From: Halorubellus litoreus
GTDB lineage: Archaea; Halobacteriota; Halobacteria; Halobacteriales; Natrialbaceae
NCBI RefSeq assembly: GCF_037081675.1
Contig: NZ_JAZAQL010000001.1
Span: forward strand, 1,240,001 to 1,304,000
Length of the DNA stretch: 64,000 nucleotides
Direction: 5' to 3'
Shown here: piece after piece, positions 8,554-17,926 of the stretch
Position numbering within the stretch: the stretch's first letter is position 1
Layout: each line of letters opens with the position of its first letter
Position numbers and translations under genes: made by a program
Notes under the pieces: generated by a model
The model's database searches: none
Told to the model about the DNA's origin: nothing
Seen by the model: only the letters and a program-made list of their open reading frames with translations

Positions 8554-9441
8554 ATGACCGATATCGCGGCGAAGGTCGAGGCGATGCGCGCGGACCTCCG
8601 CGAGCGCGACGGCGTCCTCGTCGCGTTCAGCGGCGGCGTGGACTCGAGCGTGGTCGCGGCGGTCGCCCACGACGCGCTCGGCGACGACGCGGTCGCGTGC
8701 ACCGCCAAGAGCGAGACGCTGCCCGACGCCGAACTCGACGATTCGCGGCGGGTCGCGGACGAGATCGGGATCGAGCACGACGTCGTCGAGTTCAGCGAGC
8801 TCGATTCGCCGGACTTCGTCGCGAACGACGGCGACCGCTGCTATCACTGCCGAACGATGCGGCTCGGTCGGATGTTCGAGCGCGCGACGGAACGTGGAAT
8901 CGACGTGGTGTGCGACGGGACGAACGCGAGCGACGCGGACGGCGGGCACCGCCCCGGCCTCCAGGCGGTCGACGAACTGGACGCGTACTCGCCGCTCCTG
9001 GAACACGACTTCACGAAGGAGGACGTCCGCGCCGCCGCGGACGAGTACGGCCTCTCGGTTGCGGACAAACCGTCGATGGCGTGCCTGTCCTCGCGCATCC
9101 CGACCGGCATCGAGGTCACCGAGGAACGCCTGAGTCGCGTCGAGAAAGCGGAGGCGGCGCTCCGCGAGTGGGGGTTCTCGCAGTTCCGCGTCCGCGACCA
9201 CGACGGCCTCGCACGCATCGAAGTTAGCCCCGACGAACTCGACGTCGCACTCGATCGCGACTTCGCCGAAGCCGTCCGCGAACGCCTCTCGGACCTGGGA
9301 TTCGAACACGTCACGCTCGACCTCCACGGCTACCGGACCGGGAGCGTCAGCCCCGAAAGCGACGACGCAGCGATCAACGGAGAGGACGGCGACGACGAGC
9401 CCGTGGTCGCGAACGTCTTCGAGCAGGAGTACCCGCAGTAG
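8554..9441 (+). CDS. larE: ATP-dependent sacrificial sulfur transferase LarE
   Basis: LarE-family proteins adenylate a pyridinium dicarboxylate substrate and donate sulfur from their own cysteine when building the nickel-pincer cofactor of lactate racemase. The 295-residue protein has the PP-loop SGGVDSS (residues 26-32), the CYHCR segment (96-100), DGTN (121-124) and the ACLSSRIPTG motif, whose C177 corresponds to the sulfur-donating cysteine in the Lactobacillus enzyme. The C-terminal half (about 190-280) fits the family, followed by an acidic tail. The start at 8554 begins just before the first helix. No larB, larC or larA is nearby, so the partner enzyme is elsewhere or the protein serves another thiolation; many archaea carry orphan LarE proteins. 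Confidence 0.9.
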   Translation: MTDIAAKVEAMRADLRERDGVLVAFSGGVDSSVVAAVAHDALGDDAVACTAKSETLPDAELDDSRRVADEIGIEHDVVEFSELDSPDFVANDGDRCYHCRTMRLGRMFERATERGIDVVCDGTNASDADGGHRPGLQAVDELDAYSPLLEHDFTKEDVRAAADEYGLSVADKPSMACLSSRIPTGIEVTEERLSRVEKAEAALREWGFSQFRVRDHDGLARIEVSPDELDVALDRDFAEAVRERLSDLGFEHVTLDLHGYRTGSVSPESDDAAINGEDGDDEPVVANVFEQEYPQ

Positions 9442-9674
9442 CGGACGAGGCCGCGGCGAACCGAGCGATGCTCGCCGCGTGGAACGGTGGATGAACGAAC
9501 GGGGCTTGCTGCCCGGCTACCGATAGCTGTTCCTCGAGTTCCGTCCAACTAGACACCGTTGTATACGGACCGGTAATGAGTAGCTAACAGTAAAAGCGAT
9601 TTCTAACGGTCATTGTCGTTTATTACACGTGGGTTTGTTGCACGACGTCGTGGGCGCCATCCCACAGTCCCCAA

Positions 9675-12512
9675 ATGAAACGACAGAGACAGGAAGTCGA
9701 TGCGGACACGGCGGACGACGGACCGGACCGGTACGACCGCACGGACGCAGCCGAACTCGACGAGGACGCGTTCGAGGGCCGGGGGGGAATCGACCGGCGG
9801 ACGTTCCTCGGCGTCGCGGCCGCCACCGGCGCAGCCCTCGCACTCCCCGGCACCGCGAGCGCCGACGTCACCGACGACTCGATGACCGACCTCGCGGAGT
9901 TCGTCGTCAACGCCACCCCCGACGACTACGAGGCCGCGCTCGCCATCGAGTTCGACGACGCCACCTCGCTCGACGCGTTCGACGACGAATACGGGGAAAC
10001 AGACTGGGACGTTGACCAGGACGACCGACCGCCGAAGGTGGTGACGCGCGACGCACCCAGTCCCTCCGCACACGCACACGTCACGGCACAGGAACTCGCG
10101 TTCACGCTCGACGAGATCGGTGGCGTCGAGCACGTCGATTACTCGCCGGGCGCCAACCCGTTCTGGAAACTGGACGACCCCTACGCGGACGGCGTCGTCC
10201 CCGACGTCGAGAACGCCCGCGACTGGATCTCTCACCCGGAAGCCGGCGCGGCGCTCGAACACCTCGAGACCGAGCACCCCGACATGGTTCGCCTCGAGCG
10301 GATCGGTCAGGGTCCCGGCTGGGAGAACAGCTACACCGGCGAACGCCCCGACCCCAACGACATCTACGTCGCGGAGCTGACCAACGACGTTCGAGACGAC
10401 GCGACGTTCCAGGAGAAGGACAAGGCCGTCTTCATCACCGGGATTCACGGGAACGAGCGTGCCGGCGTCGAAGCGGGCACCCGGATCATCGAGGACGCAG
10501 TCACCGGCGACGCCGAGGCGTTCACTCACCTCCTCGACGACATCGTCATCGTCTGGGTATACATCAACCCGGACGGCTGGACCATCCGGAAACCACAGTA
10601 CGGCCCCCACCCGTACGCGGGATTCTTCGGGTCGCCGTTCTACGGGCACTATCGCGGGAACGCGTCGCTGGTGGACACGAACCGCCAGTACCCGACCATC
10701 GGATGGACGAACCCAGCGTTCTGGCCGGCCGACCACGGGAACGCACCCGACGTCCGCCCCGGCTACGACGTCGGATACGACGACGTCGTCCCGGACGCGC
10801 TGGCGACCGTCGGACACCTCCGCGAGTACGACAACGTCGAGTACCTCTGCGACTACCACATGATGGGGTTCGCGGACACGATGGTGCTGAACCTCGAATC
10901 CAACGCCGCCTACGAGCACGACGGCACGCACGACCTCGACGAGGTGAACCGACGCATCGACGACGCGATGACCGACCGGTGGGGGAGTCCGGAAGCGATC
11001 GCCAGCGACACGATTCGCGCGGGAAAGGACACCATCTTCGGCGACCCGAACGACTACGTCCCGGACGAACTGCTCGACTACGGGTCTATCTACGACTCCC
11101 TGGGGTACAACGTGACGGGCGGCCTCCTCGGGTGGGCCGGGCAACCCGAGGAGTTCGGCGGGCTCGGCGCCGTCACGGTCGCCCCCGAGCTCGCGATGCG
11201 AGCCTGGTCGAACTGGCGCCCGTACATCGAGCGCCACCTCGAGACCGCGTACCGCCTCTCGATGCGCGAGTTCGCGGAGCTGACCGCCGCCAGTACCGAC
11301 GCGACGGTCGCGACCGACGGCCAGGACACGGCGTACGTGACCACCAGCGAGTTGACTCGTTCCTCCGCGGACCTCTCGCATACCGACGAGAGTCCCGGAA
11401 ACGGCAACGGTCGCGGCCAGGAGCGCGCGACCGACGTGCAGCGGCGCCACGAGACGGTGCAGCCCGGCCCCGGCGGTCGCGCGGACGTGAGGTCGGCCGG
11501 GCGGACGCACTCGCTCGCTGCGGTCGTCAACGACCGCGGGCACGAGTCCGGCGTCGTGCAACTCGTCAACCCCGGCAGACAGGTCGTCCGCACGCTGGAC
11601 CTCGGCGAGACCGACGAACGCAGTTTCTACGTGCCGAACCCGGCGTCCGGCGACTGGTCGGTCGAGTTCGACGGCGACGGCGACGTCGGCGTCGAGTTCG
11701 TCACGGTCGACACCGACGGGGACCACCCGGACCCCGAAGAGGCGTACGGCTACTCTCAAGAGGAGTACGTCGTCAACCCGATGCAGTTCTTCGCGGATCT
11801 CGAACCCAATCTGGAGTCCGGGAGCATGGACGGGGTCCGCGTCCACGACGTCCGCGTCGGGAAGCTGCTTCGCGGGAACTCCGGGAAGCGCCGCTACGAC
11901 AAGGTCGTCGTCTCTCACGACGTGGGGCGCGACGACCCGCGGTACGTCGACGAACTCGAGGCGTTCGTGGACGCGGGCGGCGACCTGGTGTTGACCGACA
12001 CGGGGCTGCACCTGCTCGCGGACCTCGACGTCGGCGAGGCCGCGGCCATCGAGGACGACGACCTCCAGTCGATCCGCGTCGGCATCGCGAACCTCGTCGA
12101 CCGGAACTTCGACCACCACATCCTGGCGGACATCCGACCGCTCCAGTTCGAGATGTGGAAGAGCCCGCAGGTCGGGTACGTGCCCAACGAGCCCGACCAG
12201 CCGGCGACGGTCGTCGACGACGACGCGTTCGCGGACGCGGGCGGTGACGTGGCCGGCCGGATGACGGGAGCGCTCGCGGACGGCTCGGAGGCGGGCGGCG
12301 TCGCCGCCGGGTCGCTCGCCGCCGGCGACAGCGAGATAAACGTCCTGGGGTCGGTGCTCCCGCCGGCGAACCAGCGGGAGCTCCATCCGTTCGGGATGGC
12401 GGACTACGCCGTCTCGTTCATGGGGCACACGATGATCTGTAACGCACTCGGCTTCCAGCAGCGCCGGTTCGTCGAGGGCGAACTCGTCGGCACCTGGGGC
12501 GAAGTCCGATAG
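9675..12512 (+). CDS. Tat-exported M14 family zinc carboxypeptidase, large form
   Basis: This 945-residue protein carries a twin-arginine signal (IDRRTFLG, Arg 41-42, then an Ala-rich hydrophobic stretch to about 63) after an acidic N-terminal extension, so it should be exported folded. The peptidase domain spans about 185-560: the zinc ligands H257 and E260 sit in GIHGNERAGVE and a third histidine, H394, in CDYHMMG, with VDTNRQYP between. This is the M14 pattern for removing C-terminal residues or cutting peptides. Beyond it lie a His/Arg-containing linker, a beta-rich region near 610-690, and a region with YDKVVVSHD and FVDAGGDLVLTDTG (about 735-780) that resembles a glutamine-amidotransferase-like sandwich. 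No cell-wall anchor is seen. The substrate is unknown; extracellular protein degradation is likely. Confidence 0.88.
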   Translation: MKRQRQEVDADTADDGPDRYDRTDAAELDEDAFEGRGGIDRRTFLGVAAATGAALALPGTASADVTDDSMTDLAEFVVNATPDDYEAALAIEFDDATSLDAFDDEYGETDWDVDQDDRPPKVVTRDAPSPSAHAHVTAQELAFTLDEIGGVEHVDYSPGANPFWKLDDPYADGVVPDVENARDWISHPEAGAALEHLETEHPDMVRLERIGQGPGWENSYTGERPDPNDIYVAELTNDVRDDATFQEKDKAVFITGIHGNERAGVEAGTRIIEDAVTGDAEAFTHLLDDIVIVWVYINPDGWTIRKPQYGPHPYAGFFGSPFYGHYRGNASLVDTNRQYPTIGWTNPAFWPADHGNAPDVRPGYDVGYDDVVPDALATVGHLREYDNVEYLCDYHMMGFADTMVLNLESNAAYEHDGTHDLDEVNRRIDDAMTDRWGSPEAIASDTIRAGKDTIFGDPNDYVPDELLDYGSIYDSLGYNVTGGLLGWAGQPEEFGGLGAVTVAPELAMRAWSNWRPYIERHLETAYRLSMREFAELTAASTDATVATDGQDTAYVTTSELTRSSADLSHTDESPGNGNGRGQERATDVQRRHETVQPGPGGRADVRSAGRTHSLAAVVNDRGHESGVVQLVNPGRQVVRTLDLGETDERSFYVPNPASGDWSVEFDGDGDVGVEFVTVDTDGDHPDPEEAYGYSQEEYVVNPMQFFADLEPNLESGSMDGVRVHDVRVGKLLRGNSGKRRYDKVVVSHDVGRDDPRYVDELEAFVDAGGDLVLTDTGLHLLADLDVGEAAAIEDDDLQSIRVGIANLVDRNFDHHILADIRPLQFEMWKSPQVGYVPNEPDQPATVVDDDAFADAGGDVAGRMTGALADGSEAGGVAAGSLAAGDSEINVLGSVLPPANQRELHPFGMADYAVSFMGHTMICNALGFQQRRFVEGELVGTWGEVR

Positions 12513-12577
12513 TCAGGGCGCGACGCTCGCCGTCGACTACGCTCTCGGCGTCGAACCGGTCGGCGTTCGAGCGCGAC

Positions 12578-14011
12578 TCAGCGGCCGGTCCACCGCAGCA
12601 GCGCGAGCGTCCCTTCGAAGAGGACGATCATCGACACTGCGATGATGAACGGCGCCATCCCGGTCGGGTCGGGCGCGAACAGGAACGCGATACCACCGAA
12701 GGCGCCCCAGAAGAGGAGGCGGCGGGATTCGAGCCACTGGCGCGAGGTGACGCCCATCATGATGGCGAGCATCACGAACAGCGGGATCTGGAAGACGACC
12801 GCCTGCAGGCCCATGAGCGCGACGATGAGGTTGAACGTCGACTGGAGGCCGTACGCGATGACCGCGTTCCCCTCGGTGTAGTAGTCGAAGTACTGGAAGA
12901 GTCCGGGGAGGACCGCGAAGTACGCGAACGCCATCCCGGCGACCGCGAGCACGAGACTCGTCGGGACCGCCGCGAGGTAGTACCGGCGCTCTTGGGGGTA
13001 GAGCCCGGGTCGCATGAAGAGATACGACTGGTAGACGAGCACGGGTAAGGCGATGAGGACGCCCGCGAGGCTCGCGACCTTGATCTTCGTGAAGATGAAC
13101 TCCAGGGGCGCGTAGAGGTGCGGGCGCGCCGCGTCCTCGCCCGCGGGGAGGATGTCCGTCCACATCTCCATGACGAGGATGTCCGAGTAGAGGTACATGA
13201 GGATGGTCGCGACGGCGCCCGCGAACACGACCGCGGCGAGCCGCAGCATCATCTCCTCGATGTGGTCCGCGAGCGGCATCTCCTCGTCGTCGGGCGGCCC
13301 CTCGAACAACTCCTCGTCGTCCTCTATCGTACGGCCGCCGCCCGCGCCAGTCCCGGTGCCCGTTCCGGCGCTCGCGCCGGCACCTGCCGGCGTCGCCTCA
13401 CCCGGGTTCGGTGCGCCGGCGGCGTGCCCGACCGGGACGTCCGACGGCGCGCTGTTGTCGCGCTTGTCCGGGTGCTCCGGCCGATGCTTCTCCGGCGCGT
13501 CCTCCGGGCGCTCGAACCCCGCCTCGACGCCGCGGTTCGGTACCTTCTCCTCGTCCGCGACCACGCCGTCGTCCGGTCTCGCCATCTCCTCGCCCTCCTC
13601 GGGGAGGTCGACGTGCCGCGTCCGCGGCTCGACGCGCTCCAACCCGCCCGAATCCTCGTCCTCGACCTTCTCCAACCCACCCGAATCCTCGTCGGACGCA
13701 TCGTCGTCGGACGCCTCGTCGGCGTCAGAACCGTCGGCGTCGTCCGCCTCGTCCGCACTCGTCGACTCGTCGACGTCCGGCGCATCTTCGTCGTCGCCAA
13801 GGCTCTCGTCGGACGGCACCTCGGCGTCGTCCGTCTCGTCTGGCGAGGCATCCTCGTCGGTCGAGTCGTCCGCGTCGGGAGCATCCGTCGTCTCGTGAGA
13901 ATCGTCCGCGTTCGTGGTCGAGTCGGCTGTGGCGTCGGTCGCGTCGTCGCCAGCGTCGCCGACGGCGTCGCTCGGCGCGCCGTCGTCGTAGTCGTCCGAC
14001 TCGTCCGGCAT
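12578..14011 (-). CDS. tatCo: Twin-arginine translocase subunit TatC, single-domain form (TatCo)
   Basis: TatC is the membrane receptor that recognises twin-arginine signal peptides. The 477-residue protein has two parts. The first 240 residues are extremely acidic and of low complexity (Asp, Glu, Ser, Ala), with a repeated EDSGGLE motif near 110-125, and should lie in the cytoplasm. The rest is a six-helix TatC domain starting with PLADHIEEMMLRL, the haloarchaeal version of the conserved TatC N-terminal motif. In Haloferax the single-domain TatCo has a similar cytoplasmic extension. It is transcribed divergently from tatCt. A TATA-like CTATAAC (minus strand, near 14036-14042) lies about 28 nt before the ATG, supporting this start. 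Confidence 0.92.
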   Translation of the reverse strand: MPDESDDYDDGAPSDAVGDAGDDATDATADSTTNADDSHETTDAPDADDSTDEDASPDETDDAEVPSDESLGDDEDAPDVDESTSADEADDADGSDADEASDDDASDEDSGGLEKVEDEDSGGLERVEPRTRHVDLPEEGEEMARPDDGVVADEEKVPNRGVEAGFERPEDAPEKHRPEHPDKRDNSAPSDVPVGHAAGAPNPGEATPAGAGASAGTGTGTGAGGGRTIEDDEELFEGPPDDEEMPLADHIEEMMLRLAAVVFAGAVATILMYLYSDILVMEMWTDILPAGEDAARPHLYAPLEFIFTKIKVASLAGVLIALPVLVYQSYLFMRPGLYPQERRYYLAAVPTSLVLAVAGMAFAYFAVLPGLFQYFDYYTEGNAVIAYGLQSTFNLIVALMGLQAVVFQIPLFVMLAIMMGVTSRQWLESRRLLFWGAFGGIAFLFAPDPTGMAPFIIAVSMIVLFEGTLALLRWTGR

Positions 14012-14121
14012 CTGTCGGAAGTAGACGGGTGTGGCGTTATAGGCCTTTTTCTCCGTCGCGCTCGCGAGCGAGCGGGGAGAAGAAGATTGATGTTTCCGAG
14101 GTAGGTAGCCTCCCGCAACTA
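14012..14121. promoter_or_regulatory. Divergent promoter region of tatCo and tatCt
   Basis: These 110 bp separate two head-to-head Tat genes. On the minus strand CCTATAACG centres about 28 nt before the tatCo ATG. Toward tatCt there is an inverted repeat CGCTCGCGAGCG (about 14058-14069) and a short GAGG/CCTC pair (14099-14113) just before its ATG. The compact spacing suggests the two genes could be controlled together. Confidence 0.5.
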
Positions 14122-16626
14122 ATGAGTTCGGTCATCAACGAGGACACCGCCCGGACCATCGACGCCGGGCGCGAGACGATCGGGGCACTCCTCCGCGCGG
14201 CCCAGAAGGAGCTCCAGAAGGTATTCATCGTCTCCCTCGTCGGACTGCTCGGGACGATCTGGGCGCTCCGGACGTTCCTCTGGAAGGCGCTGAAGGTCAA
14301 CACCAAACAGCGCATGCCGCCGGAGATCGCCGCGCAGGTCGACATCATCGCGCGGACGCCGTTCGACGTCATCCTCCTCCAGTTCAAGATCGGCGCGGTC
14401 GTCGGCATCCTGTTCGGCCTCCCGGTCCTCCTGTACTACGCGAAGGAACCGCTGAAGCGCCGCGGCTGGACGCCCGAGGTTCCCGTCTCGCGAGCGCAAC
14501 TCGCCGGGTTGAGCGTGCTGATGGTCCTCCTGTTCGTCGGTGGCGTGGCGTACGCGTACATCGTGTTCTTCCCGTTCATGTTCGAGTTCCTCGCGCAGAA
14601 CGCGATCAACGCGACGCTGAAGCCGACGTGGGACATCACGATGTGGACGCAGTTCCTCTTCCTGCTCACGCTCTCGTTCGGGCTCGCGGCGCAACTCCCG
14701 CTCGTGATGTCGTCGCTGTCGTACGCGGAACTCGTACCGTACGAGACGTGGCGGGACAAGTGGAAGTTCGCGGTCGTCGGCATCTTCGCGTTCGGCGCGA
14801 TCGCGAGCCCGCCGGACCCGCTCACGCAGGTGATGTGGTCGATTCCGCTGTGTACGCTGTACGCGGCGTCGCTCGCGCTCTCGAAGGTCGTCGTGAACCT
14901 CCGGCGGCGCGGCGAGGGCGCGGCCGAGGCGGACGGCCTGCTGCGGATGCGGATGCTACAGTTCGGTGGGTTTTTCGCGGCGCTCCTCCTCGGGGCCGTG
15001 CTCGCGATCCGCGTCGGCGTGGTCGCGACCATCGACGCGGCGGTCGTCCCGGCGCTCCCCGGCTTCCTCCAGCCCGCGAACCCGCTCGCGTCGGGTGGAC
15101 TGGCGCCGGAAGCGGGCTTGGTCGCGCAGGGACTCATCTCGATGCAGATCGCCATCATCGTGTCGCTGCTCGTCCTGCTCGCGTACACGCTGAAGGTCCT
15201 CCGGAGCCCCGTCGTGCCGCGCGCCGGCGGTCGCGGCATGGACCCGGCGGACATCGACCTGGACGTCCTCGACGAGGCGGGCGTTCGCGCCGCACCGCCG
15301 GAGGTGTTCGCGGAGATGACCGAGGACGAGGCGCTGTCGAAGGCGAGCGCCGCGATGAACGCGGACGACCCGGACAAGGCGCAGGCGATCCTCGACCGGT
15401 TCGACCAGATTCAGGAACAGCAAGCCGCGCAGGAGGCGGCCGAGGCCGCGGGCGCTGGCGCGGCCGCTGGCGAGGCGACGAGCGCGACGAGTGACGGCCA
15501 CGAGTTCGCGGCCGGCCCGCCGGGCGACACGCCCGTGACTGACGTCGACGCGATGAAAGGCAACACGGACGCGGCGAGCGACGACGACGGGAACGTCCTC
15601 CAGTCGACCGCGGCGGGCATGATGGACCCGTTCACCGAGGAGGAGACGACCGAGGACGACATCGGCGGGTACTACTACGACATCACGTTCGTCCTCCAGT
15701 CGCTCACGTCGAAGGTCTTCAGGCTGGTCGCGGTGTTCATGGCGACGCTCGCGGGCGTGTTCTTCTGGCTGTACCGCGGCGGCCTCGGCACCATCAAGGA
15801 GCAGTTCCTCTCTCGGGTCCCGCCGGAGGTCCGCGGCGACCCGAACACGCTCCCGTTCGCGGAGAGCGTGGAGACCGCGAACGCGTTCGCGTCCGCGATG
15901 ACGACGATGCCCGGCGGAACCGCGGGTGCGACCGCGGGACCGTCGAGTCCGACGACGATACTGGACGTGTTCCCGACCGCGGAACTGCTCGCGAACATGG
16001 GTGGCGTCGGCCAGATCGGGATCGTCGTCGCACTCCATCCCGTCGAACAGCTCATCTTCGCGGTGAAGGCGAGTACGATACTCGCGGCGGCGGTGACGCT
16101 CCCGCTCCTCGGGTACTACGCGTGGCCAGCGGTCAAGGAACGCGGGTTCGGCGGCGACGGCGACTCGTCGGCGTTCCTCCTCTGGGGTGGCGCGATGTTC
16201 CTCGGGTTCGCGGTCGGGAGCGCGCTCGGCTACCTCGTGTTCGCGCCCGCGGTCGTCTCCTACCTCGTCGAGGACGCCATCCGCGCGAACATGGTCATCT
16301 CGTACCGCGTGAACTCGTTCATGTGGCTCATCGCGTTCATGACCGTCGGCATCGGCATCCTGCTCGACATCCCCGTGTCGATGGTGCTGTTCCACTACGC
16401 GGACATCGTGAGCTACGACGCGATGCAGCGCGCGTGGCGCGGCGTCGTCCTCGCGCTGTTCGTCGGCAGTGCGTTCATCACGAGCAGTAGCGTGCTGTCG
16501 ATGCTCCTGTTCGCACTCCCGCTCTCGGTCGCGTACGGGTTCGGTCTCCTCGTCCTCCGCGTGCTGACCGTTCCGGAGCGGCTCTTCGGTGGCGGCGGCG
16601 GGTCCGAGGTCGAAGGCACGGCCTGA
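14122..16626 (+). CDS. tatCt: Double TatC translocase (TatCt, two fused TatC domains)
   Basis: This 834-residue membrane protein contains two TatC-like domains in one chain, the arrangement known as TatCt in Haloferax volcanii and restricted to haloarchaea, where Tat carries most secreted proteins. The first domain covers about residues 15-260 (KELQKVFIVSLVGLLGTIW, PFDVILLQFKIG, then WDITMWTQFLF and FGAIASPPDPLTQV, the latter typical of TatC). Extra helices follow near 275-370, then an Ala/Asp/Glu-rich cytoplasmic linker (about 390-515). The second domain runs from about 520 to 815 (SKVFRLVAVFMATL, ILDVFPTAELLANM, MVISYRVNSFMWLIAFMTVG). The ATG at 14122 was chosen because it starts just before the first helix. 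It pairs divergently with tatCo. Confidence 0.94.
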   Translation: MSSVINEDTARTIDAGRETIGALLRAAQKELQKVFIVSLVGLLGTIWALRTFLWKALKVNTKQRMPPEIAAQVDIIARTPFDVILLQFKIGAVVGILFGLPVLLYYAKEPLKRRGWTPEVPVSRAQLAGLSVLMVLLFVGGVAYAYIVFFPFMFEFLAQNAINATLKPTWDITMWTQFLFLLTLSFGLAAQLPLVMSSLSYAELVPYETWRDKWKFAVVGIFAFGAIASPPDPLTQVMWSIPLCTLYAASLALSKVVVNLRRRGEGAAEADGLLRMRMLQFGGFFAALLLGAVLAIRVGVVATIDAAVVPALPGFLQPANPLASGGLAPEAGLVAQGLISMQIAIIVSLLVLLAYTLKVLRSPVVPRAGGRGMDPADIDLDVLDEAGVRAAPPEVFAEMTEDEALSKASAAMNADDPDKAQAILDRFDQIQEQQAAQEAAEAAGAGAAAGEATSATSDGHEFAAGPPGDTPVTDVDAMKGNTDAASDDDGNVLQSTAAGMMDPFTEEETTEDDIGGYYYDITFVLQSLTSKVFRLVAVFMATLAGVFFWLYRGGLGTIKEQFLSRVPPEVRGDPNTLPFAESVETANAFASAMTTMPGGTAGATAGPSSPTTILDVFPTAELLANMGGVGQIGIVVALHPVEQLIFAVKASTILAAAVTLPLLGYYAWPAVKERGFGGDGDSSAFLLWGGAMFLGFAVGSALGYLVFAPAVVSYLVEDAIRANMVISYRVNSFMWLIAFMTVGIGILLDIPVSMVLFHYADIVSYDAMQRAWRGVVLALFVGSAFITSSSVLSMLLFALPLSVAYGFGLLVLRVLTVPERLFGGGGGSEVEGTA

Positions 16627-16735
16627 TTGCGCGCGAACTGGTCGACGCGAACTGGTCGTCGTCGACCCGACGCGCCGAGAACTCCCTGCAGGAAACGGCA
16701 CCAATCATAAGAGGTGCCCTCGCGAATCTTCGAGT

Positions 16736-16912
16736 ATGCCAAAGATAAGCGTCGAGGTGCCACAGGAACTCCTCGACGACCTGGACGACCACGTCGGCGG
16801 GGAGGGGAAGTTCGTGAATCGAAGCGAGGCCATCCGTGCGTCCATCCGGAAGACGCTGGATACGCTCGACGAGATCGACCAGCGGCACGGTCGGTTGGAC
16901 GACGAGTCGTAG
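16736..16912 (+). CDS. Ribbon-helix-helix (CopG/ParD-type) DNA-binding protein
   Basis: This 58-residue protein has the plan of a ribbon-helix-helix transcription factor: a short N-terminal strand (PKISVEVPQELLDDLDDH) that would pair in a dimer and insert into the major groove, followed by two helices with the family's FVNRSEAIRASIRKTL signature (about residues 26-41). The tail is acidic. The ATG at 16736 lies about 28 nt after TCATAAG (16706-16712), a fitting TATA box for a leaderless mRNA. It has no toxin gene next to it, so it is more likely a stand-alone regulator than an antitoxin. Target genes are unknown. Confidence 0.9.
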   Translation: MPKISVEVPQELLDDLDDHVGGEGKFVNRSEAIRASIRKTLDTLDEIDQRHGRLDDES

Positions 16913-16933
16913 GCAGCACCGAGTCCGCGTCGG

Positions 16934-17710
16934 TTACTCGTCGACGGGTTGGGCGAACGCGAACCGGGGTTTGACCTGGTCGATGCGGACGTCGAGTTCG
17001 TCGCCGACGTCGGCGCCGGAGACGAACACCGTGAAGTCCTCGACCTTGGCGACGCCGTCGCCTTCGCTGCCTTCGTCCTCGATGGTGACGGTGACGACGT
17101 CGCCTTCGCGGACGGGCGCGGTCAGGCGGTGCTTGCCGACGATGTAGACCTCGGAGGACGAGTCGCGGGAGGCTTCGGGGACGACGGTGCGGGCGTACTG
17201 GAACTCCTCGTCGACGTCCGCTTTGAAGTCCTCGAGGTCCTGGCCCTGGAAGACCTTCACGGCGAAGTCGCCGCCGGTCCCGAGGACGTCCGTGGCGACG
17301 TCGAGCGCTTGCCGCGCGAGGTGGACGCTGCGGGCGTGGTCGAGGCCGTACTCGCCGGTCATGTTCGGTGCCATGTCCGAGAGGACGACGTCGACGTCGC
17401 CGCCGGCGACGTCGCGAACCTCGGCCTTCGTGTCGTCCTCGGTCATGTCGCCGCGGACGAATTTGACGGTCGCGTCGACGTCGTCGAGGTCTTTGATGCG
17501 CTGGAAGTCGACGCCGATGACGGTGCCGCCTTCGCCGACCTCTTCGGCGGCGACCTGCAGCCAGCCGCCGGGGGCGGCGCCGAGGTCGACGACGGTGTTC
17601 CCCGGGCCGAAGAGCCCGGTTTCGCGGTCGAGTTGCTGGAGCTTGTACGCGGAGCGCGTCCGGTAGCCCTCCTGTTTCGCTCGGTTGTAGAATCGGTCTT
17701 TCCGCGTCAT
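16934..17710 (-). CDS. rlmE: 23S rRNA 2'-O-methyltransferase RlmE (FtsJ) with C-terminal TRAM domain
   Basis: The 258-residue protein should methylate the ribose of a uridine in the A-loop of 23S rRNA using S-adenosylmethionine. Residues 1-195 form an FtsJ methyltransferase: YRTRSAYKLQQLD with the first catalytic lysine, VVDLGAAPGGWLQVA as the SAM-binding motif, VLSDMAPNMTG with the catalytic aspartate, and GGDFAVKVFQG with the second lysine. Residues from about 200 form a TRAM beta-barrel (REGDVVTVTIEDEG, GDGVAKVEDFTVFV), an RNA-binding addition common in archaeal FtsJ. The ATG at 17710 gives the usual MTRKDRFYNRAKQEGYRSR-like start. It is convergent with the ribbon-helix-helix gene and 20 bp from it. 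Confidence 0.95.
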   Translation of the reverse strand: MTRKDRFYNRAKQEGYRTRSAYKLQQLDRETGLFGPGNTVVDLGAAPGGWLQVAAEEVGEGGTVIGVDFQRIKDLDDVDATVKFVRGDMTEDDTKAEVRDVAGGDVDVVLSDMAPNMTGEYGLDHARSVHLARQALDVATDVLGTGGDFAVKVFQGQDLEDFKADVDEEFQYARTVVPEASRDSSSEVYIVGKHRLTAPVREGDVVTVTIEDEGSEGDGVAKVEDFTVFVSGADVGDELDVRIDQVKPRFAFAQPVDE

Positions 17711-17926
17711 TCGATTGGGAACGCGTACGACGCGGGGGCGGTTAGGGCCTTCGTCTCGGTGGCGCCGGTGTCGCGAGCGAGCGTCGCCGCGGGCGGCGGC
17801 CTGCTGTCGGCGTCGCGTCGCGACCGAGCGGCGGTCGCGCTCGGACCGGCGTGCGGGGCGTCGTCGGTCCCGGCAATCCCGGGCGTTGGCGGTACCTACA
17901 AGCGCGGTGCGACCGCATTCTCGGGC

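Noticed and set aside
9603..12428. Long minus-strand open frame (over 900 codons) opposite the M14 carboxypeptidase gene
   Set aside because: Composition is Val/Arg/Asp-rich nonsense typical of antisense frames of GC-rich codons, with no domain, while the plus strand has clear catalytic motifs and a Tat signal.
13600..13720. Repeat-like DNA in the TatCo coding region as a possible mobile or CRISPR-like element
   Set aside because: It is only the in-frame duplication of an acidic EDSGGLE motif in the cytoplasmic tail, without spacer structure or flanking repeats.
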